Assembly: GCA_004352715.1 (NCBI GenBank)
Contig: SCFE01000120.1
Span: 92,390-156,389, forward strand
Length of the DNA: 64,000 bases
From: Hofstenia miamia
Taxonomy: Eukaryota > Xenacoelomorpha > Acoela
Direction of reading: 5' to 3'
Of the stretch, positions 23,380-34,241 are shown piece after piece (positions within the stretch are counted from its first letter, which is position 1; each line of letters begins with the position of its first letter). A model generated the notes under the pieces. That model saw only the letters and a list, made by a program, of their open reading frames with translations. It searched no databases and was not told the DNA's origin. The position numbers and the translations under genes were made by a program.

Positions 23380-23744
23380 ATATATATATATATATATATG
23401 TTTGAATTAGTGCTGATTTAGTTCAGGATCTTTGGATCAGGTATATAAGGATTAATCAGATCAGGTTTCAGGCGTCGCAAAGCAGGTTCACGACAAAACA
23501 GGATCGCATTCTCGTTTGAAAGGTGTAAAGGTGGTAATTCATTAAAATTATTGACACATGACGCGATGCTTAACAGTCAAAATATTTAAAAAAGAAACGC
23601 ATCATTTAATTAACATGTTTCGGCATGTACTGCCATTATCAAAAAGTTTCCCACTATATAATTCACAAAATATTTATCAAATTAAAACTTTTCATAATAT
23701 CTTTGATAAATTAATTTGTATTTATATTCATCTTTTTTTCAGAT

Positions 23745-24085
23745 TGGTTCCTTTAATTCTATGTAAATTGATTCCATGATGCTCATTTGAAAATTTTCAA
23801 TTGCCTTGGATAAAATTTTATATGTAAGTTTCACATCGCAGTTCTTTAGGTGATAGGAGGTGTTCGAATTGATTTTGTGTTATTAATTTCTTGATTGTAA
23901 ATTTCGTGAAGTCTTTCCAATGTATTTTGCACCAAGGTTGCAGTAATTTCATATACTACTTTGGAAAGATCTCCAATCTTGGTCTTAAGTATAAATCCTA
24001 TCTTTAACAATGATGGAGTCGTTCCTTTCAGATATTTATGTAATTTAATTGTTTGTATGCCTTGATATCCAATATTAAAGGTGTA
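23745..24085 (-). pseudogene. Penelope-like element remnant: GIY-YIG endonuclease domain
   Basis: In minus-strand frames, interrupted by frameshifts, I read a linker ending TPSLLKIGF, then VVYEI (position of GIY), CNLGAKYIGKTSRNLQSR (cysteine motif, YIG, and the K/E-T-R/S-R signature), a short gap, YHLKNC, and MESIYIELKEPI (position of the family's EA-YI). This order is that of the GIY-YIG domain at the C-terminus of Penelope-like elements and similar RT-linked proteins. The reverse transcriptase is not visible upstream, and in-frame stops make it non-functional. Confidence 0.6.
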
Positions 24086-24539
24086 ATTGTATAAATAACC
24101 ATTTTATTTGTTTTTTGTTTCTTGAGTTTGTAATAAGTCAGAATATTATATATGGGTGGTTTGTAGGCATGCTTTTGATCAATAAACTTCCTTGATAACT
24201 CTCTGTTTGTTATATTGATTCCCAATGTGGTTTCTATATTCAATGTTTCCAGATTCTCTGGCTGTGGCGTCGACTATGACAGCTACAATAAGTACTACAA
24301 ACAAATGTTCATTTTGTAGGAAAATTCACTGTAGTAAATTTTGGCTTGTTATCTAGTGTTATTAATGCAAACAAAGGAGACACTTTTCAAGAAATTTTGC
24401 AAAAAATGGTTGCTTCAGCCTCCTAAACAAATATGAGAGAGGCTGGGTCAAATAATATTACAGTTGGTGCATATTGCTAATCGTTATGTAACCTCGTTAT
24501 TTGATTCAGGAAGTAAAGGTAATTTAATCAATAAGATAG

Positions 24540-25445
24540 GCTGTACATGGCAATGCATAAAGGAGGGAAAGGACTACTGAGTGTAGAGGAAACAGTAGAA
24601 GCAGAAGCACTAGGGCTACAGGAATGTGTAGAAGAACAACCTAGAGAGTCAGTACTAGAGGTCACTAAGGAGCTAAGGAAGATAAGAACTGAGAGTGAAG
24701 GAAAGACAGCATACTAGAGTAGGATAGAATCAGAGAGACAAACCAAGTATAGGCAGAAGGTGATGCATTGAGAATACTGGAGGAACACAGAAAAGTGTGA
24801 TCGAGAAGAAAGCAACAAGTGGTAAGAGAAACAGAAGCACTAATAATGGCAGCACGGGAACAAGCAATAAGAACAAACTGGGTGAAGAAGCATATAGACA
24901 GAAGAGTATAAGTATGTGATAAGTGTAGGCTATGTAAGAAAGAGGCGGAGACAATAGATCATCTGATAGCAGGGTGTGAGAAGTTGGCACAGAATGAGTA
25001 TAAGTTCAGGCATCACAAGGTGGGAAGAATGGTACATTGAAGCTTGAGCAGGCAGCATGAGTTGGAAGCAGGACACAAGTGGTAGGAGCACAAGCAACAG
25101 GGCGTCATAGAAAATGAGAAGGTTAAGATACTGTAGGACTTCAACATACAGACAAGCAAGGTGATAGAAGCATGGAGGACAGACATACTAGTGGTAGACA
25201 AAGAGAAAAGGTTGGGAACTGTGATAGGCATAGCAGTACCAAGATAGACAAGTACAGGGAGTTGGCAGAGGAAATAGAAATGCTATGGAAGTTAAAGAAG
25301 GTTGAAGTAGTCCCGGTAGTAGTAGGAACACTATGAGCAGTGAGTAAAAAGTATAAAAGATACTTTGGGAGTACCAAAGTGGGGAGGGGCAGTAGCACAG
25401 AAGGCAGCATCGTTAGGAACAGCTAGATTCCTGAGGAAAGCTCTC
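24540..25445 (+). pseudogene. R4/Dong-like LINE C-terminus (CCHC plus restriction-like endonuclease), decayed
   Basis: One dominant frame, with a frameshift around 24800, reads EQAIRTNWVKKHIDRR, CRLCKKEAETIDHLIAGC (CCHC zinc motif), EYKFRHHKVGRMVH, SKVIEAWRTDILVVDKEKR, LGTVIGIAVP and a helical tail to about 25445. This matches, from memory of the family, the end of R4/Dong-type non-LTR retrotransposons, whose endonuclease core is PD...D-A-VP. Here the first motif reads TD and the second has Gly (VIGIAVP) where Asp is expected, so the nuclease is inactive. Several stops sit where Trp is expected (VH*SL, IL*DF), consistent with TGG mutated to TGA/TAG. The RT domain is absent. Confidence 0.72.
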
Positions 25446-25829
25446 AGACTCTCAGGAAACTGGTGAGTTACCCGAGCTGAGAGGGATACCAGCATGAAAC
25501 TGTGAGAAGAAATGAATTAATAATATTTTATTTTTAAACCTTTGTACAATACAAAAAAGTATAAAAATATTTATATATTTACATATTGAACCTACCATTA
25601 TTTAAAATTTAGAACATCAGCTCTTTTTATAAAATTTAGTAAATTAGGGAGGAATTATTTGAAAAAACTGAAACTGTGGGAAGTAAGAATAATAAACTTT
25701 TATTTTAAAACAAATAAAAACATCCATTTAAGCTATAAAAATACTAGATTTTCATTCCACAAAAGAGCCGATATGGAAATAGGGAAAACTCTCATTCAAT
25801 TTCGGTTTTGATTACTCCAGGGAGCCTCC

Positions 25830-26765
25830 CACGCAGTTGACTCTTGCTGTAAAGTGAGCGTTGAAGCAGAATATCTTGCAGTATATGATTCTCAGAAGTC
25901 AGTATCTGCGGATTAGCCGATTATTAAACTTGGTGATGAATTTCTCAATAAGGATATAATTTGAAATAATTTTAAGGCCTATAGCTGTTTTCTGAACTTT
26001 ATCTAAGAGCAGCAATAGAGATTTCGAGGAACCTCTTCAAACCGAACAACAACATTTTAGCGAGGGCATAACTAATGCATAGTATAGTGTTTGTAGCTCA
26101 CATTGGTTAAATCCAAGGTGTCTCCATTTCAGCAATAAATACTAGCAGCTTTTTTAGCCATGCTCTTGATGTGATGAGAAAATAAAAGTGCCTCGTCAAA
26201 GTACACACCAAGCAATTTCACTACAGGTTGTCAGGTTATATCTTGCAGCTCCAGAACAGAGCTTAAATCAAAGTTAATAAGAAGTTCATTCATTTCGCTA
26301 TTATTAATATGAAGGTTCTTGAATAAGAAATGAGCCTCAAGGGAATTGATTACAAAATTACTCTTGTCTCCAACATTGTACGAGCCAGCTACAGTAAGGT
26401 TACTGTCATCAGAAAAAGTTGATAATGAGAAGTTAGCTGTGGCTTCTATTCGATATATGTTATCGACAGAATAGTTAAAAAAGACAGGAATACTGATGGT
26501 TCCTTGAGAAACTCCAAGTTACATATAACGAATGTTGGTGAAGTGGCTTCTAATGGAGATGAAACTGGTATACCACTTCATAATATGAGGATTGATGAGA
26601 GGATTCAATCTAGATAGACCATCAATAATTGGTGTGTGGCTAACCGTGTCGAATGCCTTAGACATGTCCAGCGTAATTACTCAGCAATAGTTCGTGGCTA
26701 CTCCTGATTTCGTAGATCTGATGCAGGATTGTTATCAGTGCACATGCAAAAACCAAACTGCAAAG
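25830..26765 (-). pseudogene. Non-LTR retrotransposon reverse transcriptase, decayed, antisense
   Basis: Read on the minus strand from about 26765 downwards: LDMSKAFDTVSH (RT motif with the first catalytic Asp), GVSQGTISIPVFFNYSVDNIY (motif GVPQGS-L-P), FSDDSNL (position of the FADDTNL catalytic box, with DD retained), LLGVYFDEALLFSHHIKSM, MAKKAASIYC, LQTLYYALVMPSLKCCC. Stops and frameshifts interrupt it. The element is head-to-head with the + strand RT that starts near 26881. Confidence 0.75.
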
Positions 26766-26815
26766 GGTTTAATGATCTGTAACATGAATATAAATAATCT
26801 TATCTTATCTTAAGA
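26766..26815 (+). repeat. Short LINE 3' end with AATCTTATCTTATCTT tail
   Basis: The sequence ends AATCTTATCTTATCTTAAG after an ATGAATATAAAT stretch. This is the look of a non-LTR 3' terminus with a short-period tail. Related tails occur at 21916-21932 and 39930-39945. Confidence 0.45.
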
Positions 26816-26880
26816 AACAAATATGTACAAAAAATTTTGGTGTTTCAGTATTTACTCTCAATCTCAGTAATGTTAAGCTC

Positions 26881-28055
26881 CAACTGTAAAAAGTTTCATG
26901 TATTTAGGAGCAACATTTGACTTGAAGTTCGGAACTGCAAGAATGAGGCTAATGCTCTATCTCGAAGAATCAGGAAAACCATGCTTGATAATATTGCCAA
27001 AACGAAACATAAAGTGGGATCAAAACAATGGTGGAAGGCGGTCTCACCATGTGACTCCTCTCACGTGAATGTGGCTTTGGACGTTGATGAAATTAACAAA
27101 CAATATGTACAAGTTTCCCACATTGATACATATACTGCACCGGTCCGTGATTACGTAGATGGCAGTATTCCTCCTGATTTTACAATTTACCACAGCTTGC
27201 GGAGAATAAAGAAAACTGCGAAGGGAATCGATCAGATTCCATATTGGCTCATTCGACAGAATGCTCACAACCTAGCTGAGCCTTTGTGTCACATTTACAA
27301 TTTGTGTTTGGTAAGAGGGTGTTTTCCGAATTCATTCAAAGTATCCAGAGTTTTTCCTATTCCGAAACGCTCAAAAGTTAAGTCTGTTACTGACCTGAGA
27401 CACTTAGAGAGAATGATATATGACAAGTTCATCTCCAAAGCCTACAATGCCACACTGAAGCGGAATCAATTCGGTTTCAGAAAGTCGTCAACGACAGAAA
27501 TGGCTCTCTTGCGCATAATCAATAAAGCAAAGGATATGATTAAATCGTATGATTACGTCAGGGTAATTGCGATTGATCTCAGTAAAGCGTTTGACCGAGT
27601 GCCACGCGATTAGATGGTTAACTCTCTTCGCAAACTGAATAGCTCGCCGTATGTTGTCAATCTAGTTTGCGAGTTCCTTCTAGACAGGACACAATTTGTT
27701 GACTTCAATGGGCGACACTCGCGACTTCTCAGCACAAACGCTGGTATACCCCAAGGCTCCATTCTGGGGCCAATCTTATTCAACTTATTATATGATGATC
27801 TTATTTTGAACGGAGAGGATGTCTCTAGTAAAATACGCAGATGATGCTACAATCCTACTGGGTGGAATGCGTGGTCAAGACAGGGCACATGAAGTGCTCT
27901 GCGCTGTGAAAGACTGGTGTAATAACAACAACCTATCGATGAACGAAGAAAAAACGGTTGAAATGATTTTTTCTAAGGGTAGCTCTCCTTTGACTACTAC
28001 ACAATACCCATCTGGCAAACTCTTTCGAGCCATTAAAATCCTTGGATTGTACATT
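26881..28055 (+). pseudogene. Non-LTR retrotransposon reverse transcriptase, broken, running into a gap
   Basis: The main frame from about 26945 reads ANALSRRIRK, the fingers domain (KTAKGIDQIPYWLIRQNA), FPIPKRSKVKSVTDLR, QFGFRKSSTTEMAL, IDLSKAFDRVP (catalytic Asp), then after a TAG stop at 27611-27613 NAGIPQGSILGPILFNLLYDDL, and after a frameshift near 27822 KYADDATILLGG (catalytic YADD). Between TDLR and LERMIYDKF about ten residues normally present (the P-I-S-L-T stretch) are missing, an in-frame deletion. A short piece at 26890-26930 reads KSFMYLGATFDLKFG, which belongs to the thumb region of an RT, so it is out of order and marks a nested insertion or rearrangement. The 3' end is lost in the N gap. 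Confidence 0.88.
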
Positions 28056-29055
28056 NNNNNNNNNNNNNNNNNNNNNNNNNNNNNNNNNNNNNNNNNNNNN
28101 NNNNNNNNNNNNNNNNNNNNNNNNNNNNNNNNNNNNNNNNNNNNNNNNNNNNNNNNNNNNNNNNNNNNNNNNNNNNNNNNNNNNNNNNNNNNNNNNNNNN
28201 NNNNNNNNNNNNNNNNNNNNNNNNNNNNNNNNNNNNNNNNNNNNNNNNNNNNNNNNNNNNNNNNNNNNNNNNNNNNNNNNNNNNNNNNNNNNNNNNNNNN
28301 NNNNNNNNNNNNNNNNNNNNNNNNNNNNNNNNNNNNNNNNNNNNNNNNNNNNNNNNNNNNNNNNNNNNNNNNNNNNNNNNNNNNNNNNNNNNNNNNNNNN
28401 NNNNNNNNNNNNNNNNNNNNNNNNNNNNNNNNNNNNNNNNNNNNNNNNNNNNNNNNNNNNNNNNNNNNNNNNNNNNNNNNNNNNNNNNNNNNNNNNNNNN
28501 NNNNNNNNNNNNNNNNNNNNNNNNNNNNNNNNNNNNNNNNNNNNNNNNNNNNNNNNNNNNNNNNNNNNNNNNNNNNNNNNNNNNNNNNNNNNNNNNNNNN
28601 NNNNNNNNNNNNNNNNNNNNNNNNNNNNNNNNNNNNNNNNNNNNNNNNNNNNNNNNNNNNNNNNNNNNNNNNNNNNNNNNNNNNNNNNNNNNNNNNNNNN
28701 NNNNNNNNNNNNNNNNNNNNNNNNNNNNNNNNNNNNNNNNNNNNNNNNNNNNNNNNNNNNNNNNNNNNNNNNNNNNNNNNNNNNNNNNNNNNNNNNNNNN
28801 NNNNNNNNNNNNNNNNNNNNNNNNNNNNNNNNNNNNNNNNNNNNNNNNNNNNNNNNNNNNNNNNNNNNNNNNNNNNNNNNNNNNNNNNNNNNNNNNNNNN
28901 NNNNNNNNNNNNNNNNNNNNNNNNNNNNNNNNNNNNNNNNNNNNNNNNNNNNNNNNNNNNNNNNNNNNNNNNNNNNNNNNNNNNNNNNNNNNNNNNNNNN
29001 NNNNNNNNNNNNNNNNNNNNNNNNNNNNNNNNNNNNNNNNNNNNNNNNNNNNNNN
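28056..29055. other. Assembly gap (1000 N)
   Basis: A run of exactly 1000 N. The + RT enters it and a different element (integrase tail) leaves it, so at least one element boundary is hidden inside. Confidence 0.99.
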
Positions 29056-29067
29056 AGGCAGAAGTGA

Positions 29068-29601
29068 ACGTTCAATAAAAAATTATATGGCGAATCTCAT
29101 AGACGTGGCGATAAAGTATTTGCGTATTTGCCTCGTGTTACAACTGATCACAATCAAGTCAGGAAATTAGCCAATAATTGGCAAGGACCATTTACAGTAG
29201 AGAAAGTGCTCGACCACAACACATATACACTTAGTAACGGGAGAACCGTACATTTTCAGAGATTAAAACGAGCAATTAAAGACATTGAGAATGTCATCAT
29301 TGATGACAATAACGAATATACCTTAATTGATAACGGTATTGATGAATATGCAACTTATGATAATTTAACAGAATTTGCTGAAGAAGATTTAGATGATACT
29401 GATTTTGAACATGACATAGTAGATAATTGCAGTTCACGAGTTTTGCCTTCAAGGCGCACCAGAGTTAATCAAACTTATGATCCCAATATTTGGGACCTTA
29501 ACCTTATAGATATGTTTAGGAATGATACCAATAGGGAAGAAACGCCAGTTGCCAGCTCCTCTACCCCATTGCCACTGAGTGAGATGAAAGATGGAGGTTA
29601 G
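29068..29601 (+). pseudogene. C-terminus of an LTR-retroelement pol (integrase C-terminal domain)
   Basis: Open from just after the TGA at 29065-29067 to the stop at 29601. It starts KLYGESHRRGDKVFAYLPR, then KLANNWQGPFTVEKVLDHNT and YTLSNGRTVHFQRLKRA. The GD-VF-Y-P ... KL---W-GP--V----D--TY-L pattern is the SH3-like C-terminal domain of Ty3/gypsy and retroviral integrases, which binds DNA during integration. After it comes an acidic, low-complexity tail of ~95 residues to the stop. The rest of gag-pol is absent or in the gap. It is followed by ~250 bases of non-coding sequence and then the unidentified frame at 29850-33829. Confidence 0.8.
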
Positions 29602-29849
29602 TCATGACAGTACCTCCTCATCTAGGCTTGATGAGGCACAAAGACACAAACGAGGATGACATGAAGGTGCTGAGGAGAGTCCTATTCCGTGTGGGCAATA
29701 CATAGCTCCACACTTAGGAGAGGAGATAGCATTGACACCGTCCTCATCTCTCTACTCCGTGGGGGGATATGTACCTCCACGAGCGTGAGCAGAGCTGGCA
29801 CCAACAACTTCACAAACTGTAACACTTAAGACTTTATGTTCCCCTTTTA

Positions 29850-32800
29850 GTGCAATACAAAGTGTAAATATATCCCCTAAGAGTGATTCAATAGCCCCCT
29901 TGACCTCTGATACTTCTGTTACTTCAACAGTCAGATCACAGAAGATGGAAGAACAAAAGAAAAGGATGTCAAGAGTTGGTGAAGACACCCTCCACCCCTA
30001 TTTCGTAGTTACATGGAGAGCAGTACACTACGTCTGAGACAATATTTCGCAAGAGACACAAACTCAATTACGATGGACATATAATGATAAAAAGCTAAGT
30101 TGTTCTATTGATGTGATACCTTTTATAATTGACGTGGAAAGACGTCCACAAATAAATTCCATAATATGCTATGATTCCAGTATTCTTGAAGGTATTACCC
30201 GTTCATATTGGCGCAGTACAGTCCACACTTCCTTCAACAAAGATTTCTCCATATATAATTTATGCAAATTTCTCAATAATGGTAGCATAATTCGAAGCTT
30301 CAAGTGTGTGAATATAGACTTCCCAAACCTTCTTGTAATCTACTTTTTACGTATTCATGAAGTACAGGATGATAACATCATGGAGCAGATTGAGATTGCG
30401 TATAGGATAGCAAAAGTCAAAAGAATACGTCTTGTAATAATTCTCTGAGAAGAACATGAGGACCATATCCCTGATGCAATAGAGAGCCTTCATTACAGAA
30501 TGGAGAATTTCATTATTCTTTATTGCTCTGCCTATTCCCAAGTATCCATGCACCATGCTCATACACAATCAGTAACTAAACTTTTACTTACAGATTTAAT
30601 GCTATGTGAAAAAAATTCCCTCACACAGACTGGCAGTGGACACCAAACTCTTAATTGACACCATACTGCAAGCACAGACACTCTAAGTATTAAACATTCC
30701 CTCCATATANNNNNNNNNNNNNNNNNNNNNAAGAGTGTATATCCCCTAAGAGTGATTCAATAGCCCCCTCAACCTCTGATACTTCTGTTACTTCAACAGT
30801 CAGATCACAGAAGATGGAAGAACAAAAGAAAAGGATGTCAAAAGTTTGTGAAGAAACCCTCCACCCCTATTTCGCAGCTACACGGAGAGCAGTACATTAC
30901 GTCCGAGACAATATTCGCAAGAGACACAGACTCAATTACGATGGACATATAACGACAAAAAACTAAGTTTTTCTATTGGTATGATACCTTTTATAATTGA
31001 TGAGGAAAGACGTCCACAAATAAATTCCATAATATGCTATGATTCCAGTATGCTTGAAGGTATTACCCATTCATATTGGCGCAGTACAGTCCATACTTCT
31101 TTTGATGAAGACTTTTCCATCTATAATTTATGCAAGTTTCTAAATAATGGTAGCATAATTTGAAGCTTCGAGTGTGTGAATATAGACTTCCCCAACCTCC
31201 TTGTAATCTATTTTTTACGTATATATGAAGTACAGGATGATGACATCATGGAGCAGATTGAGATTGCATATAGGATAGCAAAAGTCGAAAGAATATGATA
31301 GTATCCCCAATGTAATAGAGAGCCTTCATTACAGAATGGAGAAACTCTGCCTATTACCAAATATTGATGCACCATGCTCATACACAATCAGTAACTAAAC
31401 TCTTACTTACAGATTTAATGCTATGTGAAAAAATTCCCTCACAGAAAAAATTCCCTCACACAGACTAGCAGTGGACACAAAACTCTTAATTGACACCATA
31501 CTGCAAGCACAGACACTTAAAGTATTAAACATTCCCTCTATATACACAGTAACAGATCTTAGAGTCAGTTTTGCTTTTGCGCAAAGTGTTGATACATTCA
31601 AGGAGATCCAGGCAATATGGTCTGATATGAAAGCTACTAAAAACCCCAAGTCCGATTGGCCCAATCTACATATAAAAAGCCCTAGTTCCCAATACCATCC
31701 CTCCATTGAGCGATTACTCCATGAAATTAAGTTCTCCTACGATATGCAAGATTGGAAAAACTTCAAGTCGTTTTTGTTTTCCAAAGATAGAGTGCCGGAT
31801 ATTTATGTGAGAGGTGCTATATGGATCATTTCCATTTATCTCACTAGAGATCCTTATTTAAGTTTACCTATCAATCAAAATAAACGAAAAGCGATGTCCA
31901 AAACAGTGGATCATGAAATAGCAGTGGAAAGTGAAGAATTGGTTATTACATAAATGTATACCACCATCTTCTCCCTGCAAAACTAAAAGGGCTATGGATC
32001 ATTACGAAAAAATTTATGCCTGACTGGTGGGGGTGAGTAGTATAACAGGAAAAATGTCAATCATATTGATTAGCAATCAGTTGGGAATTTGTCTGTTGGA
32101 CATCAATATTTTTTCAGAAACGATGAAAAAGTACATGTGGGGTGCCACTTCTGAAACTAAGTTTGCAATTTTTTCCTCGGAGAATGCCCCGTTAAGCACC
32201 AAGAGATTAATTGATCGACAACCCAGTTGGACGCAAACCTTTTTGGAGTTGATAAGAACACATGGGGTGATAGAGAAAAATGAGAAATTCTTTGATGCAC
32301 ATAGGATCTCTTACCCAGAATGTGGCTATGGAAAGTTCGCAGAATCTGCCAGACAAGTTGAGAAAGAAGGAAAAATAATCCCTATTACTATCTTTGAACA
32401 GGTTATGAAGACTCCCGAACAGTTCTATAGAGAAGAGGAGTTACTAGCCACATCTTCAGTTCAATTATCTCCACACATCCGTGACCTAATAGAGAAAGCT
32501 AACTTAGAGAAATTTGGTGGATCACCTCAGCCTACTCCTCAATGGTCAATTACAGAAAATGAGCGGATTCTTATGCTAGAGCATGACCCTTCTGATTTTG
32601 ATAAAGAGTTGTCAACTCAAAAGAGATTATTGGTAGAAAACAATGAAAAAGATGTGCTGGGGATGATGAAGTGGTGTTTAACTGAGATGTTTTCAAAAGA
32701 GGAACTAGTCATTCTACAATCTCCAGGGCGACAAGTAGCTCTGGACATAGAATGCACAACTGCTTGAGTGAAGATTTCCAGCAAACAAATTGAAGAATTG

Positions 32801-33829
32801 CGTACACATGGTTTAAGAAATCGATTCTGGGATATGATTAAGCATGCACAGATTAATTATCCTGTTATGATTGGAACCGCTAGCTTACAAAACAAGTGTT
32901 CTTTCACAGACTTGGAGTACAATATCAGGAAAGAAAATTTATTATGCATTCCGCCTCCATGTGTTGAGACTCCCCTTATTCAACCAAAATGGCGCATGAA
33001 GAAAAATAAGAAGAAAGTGTCAGCCTGTTTTCCAGACAAATTGAATTATGTGAGTACTTCCGCTGAGGCAAATAGACTAATGAAAACTGATGAATACAAG
33101 GCAGTGCGCAAAAAAATACTGGCTGGTGATAACAAAGAAAGAATCTTTATTGATGGAAAGCTGACGATTCAGGATATTTTCAACAGAGGGACTGTGATTA
33201 ACAAACAACTAAGGAAGGTAGACGAGAGGTTATGAGTTACCGACCCCCAGGTACTAATTCTATTTCAAGCTGCGGGAGATCTGATGTGGATCAATAACGT
33301 AGAAACAATTACAAGATATTATGATGTAACAAAGAGGATAGAAATAATAACTATGCTCTGAGCCAATGTTTCTGATCCCAATGAGATGACCTTAAGTCAG
33401 GTACAGGAGTTCTGTTCTTTATTCATGGACCATGCCACCTGGATGGGATCGTTAAGGTATGTGTTCGAACACTTTTACCTGAATTCCAATATTTGTTCCA
33501 AGGATGTGCACACACCTGATACTGATGCATTAATGACTTTGATGGTCGCATTAAAAGGATTCCACCTTTATGAGAGATTTTATGACACATTTACTTGTTG
33601 TTTGAATAATCTAAGAAAAAATTGTCCCATCAGCAATTGATTGCCTATGATCCACTATTTCAAGCTCAAAGATGAAGTCATGACACAGAGAGAGGTTCTA
33701 ATGCAACTTTCCTGTGAGACACAGTACGCTGAATTAGAACAATGGGAAGGTCAACCAGCAATGGAAATGGTTATGGCCACTCAACATATAGTCTCAGGTC
33801 CTACTCTGCACCTACTGCCGCAGAATTAA
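29850..33829 (+). pseudogene. Large unidentified decayed reading frame in the 3' part of an LTR element
   Basis: One coherent protein-like frame can be followed through several pieces (about 29850-30710 or its second copy 30731-31537, then 31471-31953, then 31954-33829) to a TAA at 33827-33829. I do not recognise the family: no RT, protease, zinc knuckle, signal peptide or transmembrane segment is evident. It is rich in charged residues and contains segments such as KISSKQIEELRTHGLRNRFW and DLEYNIRKENLLCIPPPC. The stretch from 31954 to 33829 stays in a single frame, broken only by TGA codons at 32021, 32765, 33233, 33359 and 33638. Earlier TGAs at 30035 and 31161 are each CGA in the other copy. 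Frameshifts occur near 30613 (copy 1), 30915 (copy 2) and 31945. Position suggests a third ORF in the place env occupies in retrovirus-like elements, but about 1000 residues is long for that. It could instead be the coding region of a separate element. Confidence 0.6.
29868..31537 (+). repeat. Direct duplication of the first ~0.8 kb of the unidentified frame across a 20-N gap
   Basis: 29868-30710 and 30742-31537 are near copies, differing by scattered substitutions and several indels; one indel of ~40 bases is around 30430-30530 relative to 31290-31345. The 20-N gap between them indicates a scaffold join. It could be two haplotypes of one locus placed in tandem, or two real element copies. 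Confidence 0.85.
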
Positions 33830-33837
33830 TTTTGAGC

Positions 33838-33848
33838 AAAGGGGGGCG
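33838..33848 (+). promoter_or_regulatory. Putative polypurine tract (plus-strand primer site)
   Basis: AAAGGGGGGCG directly precedes the TGTA start of the LTR, 9 bases after the stop codon of the upstream frame. This is where reverse-transcribing LTR elements prime plus-strand synthesis. Confidence 0.65.
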
Positions 33849-34241
33849 TGTAGAGTCACTTGGGGAATTTTTGTGATTATTATTCATTTTATTTTCGATT
33901 GTATTAACGTCATTATGACGTCACAGTAATTTCGAGGTTAGATCTACAAAAGCTAGTTATGTCCCCTTGATGGTGCTAAAACGTGTTGCTCAAATTTAAT
34001 TTGCGAGGGAAATTGATAACATGAATAGCTAATGCTTAATTTCAATTGTAAACAAAGACAGGTAATTATTTAGTATTTTGAAGGTGTATAAATTGAGTAA
34101 CAATGTTGAGAATGGTTAATAGATTTTATCTAGCTTCAACTACTGTTCACTTTTCTCTCTGTTACTTTGTTTAGTATTTTTTGATCATGAAAATAATTGC
34201 TTAAGCTCAGCAACAATTTGGGAGTGCTTTTTTAAAGTACA
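33849..34241 (+). repeat. Putative LTR (TGTA...TACA)
   Basis: It begins TGTAGAGTCACTTGGGG right after the polypurine tract and can end at TACA (34238-34241), giving matching 4-bp inverted ends and 393 bp. A TATAAA box lies at 34087-34092, fitting a U3 promoter. There is no second copy in the window to prove it. No AATAAA lies inside; one lies at 34332-34337, so the true end may be further on (for example the TACA near 34361). The bases after TACA (GGGCGACACGTAGC) resemble a tRNA primer site with one changed base, leaving open that this LTR also precedes another internal region. Confidence 0.6.

Noticed and set aside
24730-25410. Minus-strand leucine- and serine-rich ORFs (86, 72, 89 codons)
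   Set aside because: They are antisense shadows of the purine-rich R4-like LINE fragment on the + strand.
27819-29078. 419-codon ORF joining the YADD region to AEVNVQ
   Set aside because: It reads through the 1000-N gap; only the part before 28056 is real and belongs to the LINE, the part after to a different element.
29758-29775. GTGGGGGGATATGTACC as a second polypurine tract plus LTR start
   Set aside because: It looks like a PPT/TGTA junction but what follows leads directly into the unknown reading frame, with no promoter or LTR-like end; too weak to annotate.
31954-33829. UGA recoded as Trp or selenocysteine in the unknown frame
   Set aside because: Tryptophan is encoded by TGG at several places in the same frame, and two comparable TGAs are CGA in the duplicate copy, so CpG decay is the simpler reading. 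Kept only as an alternative in the finding.
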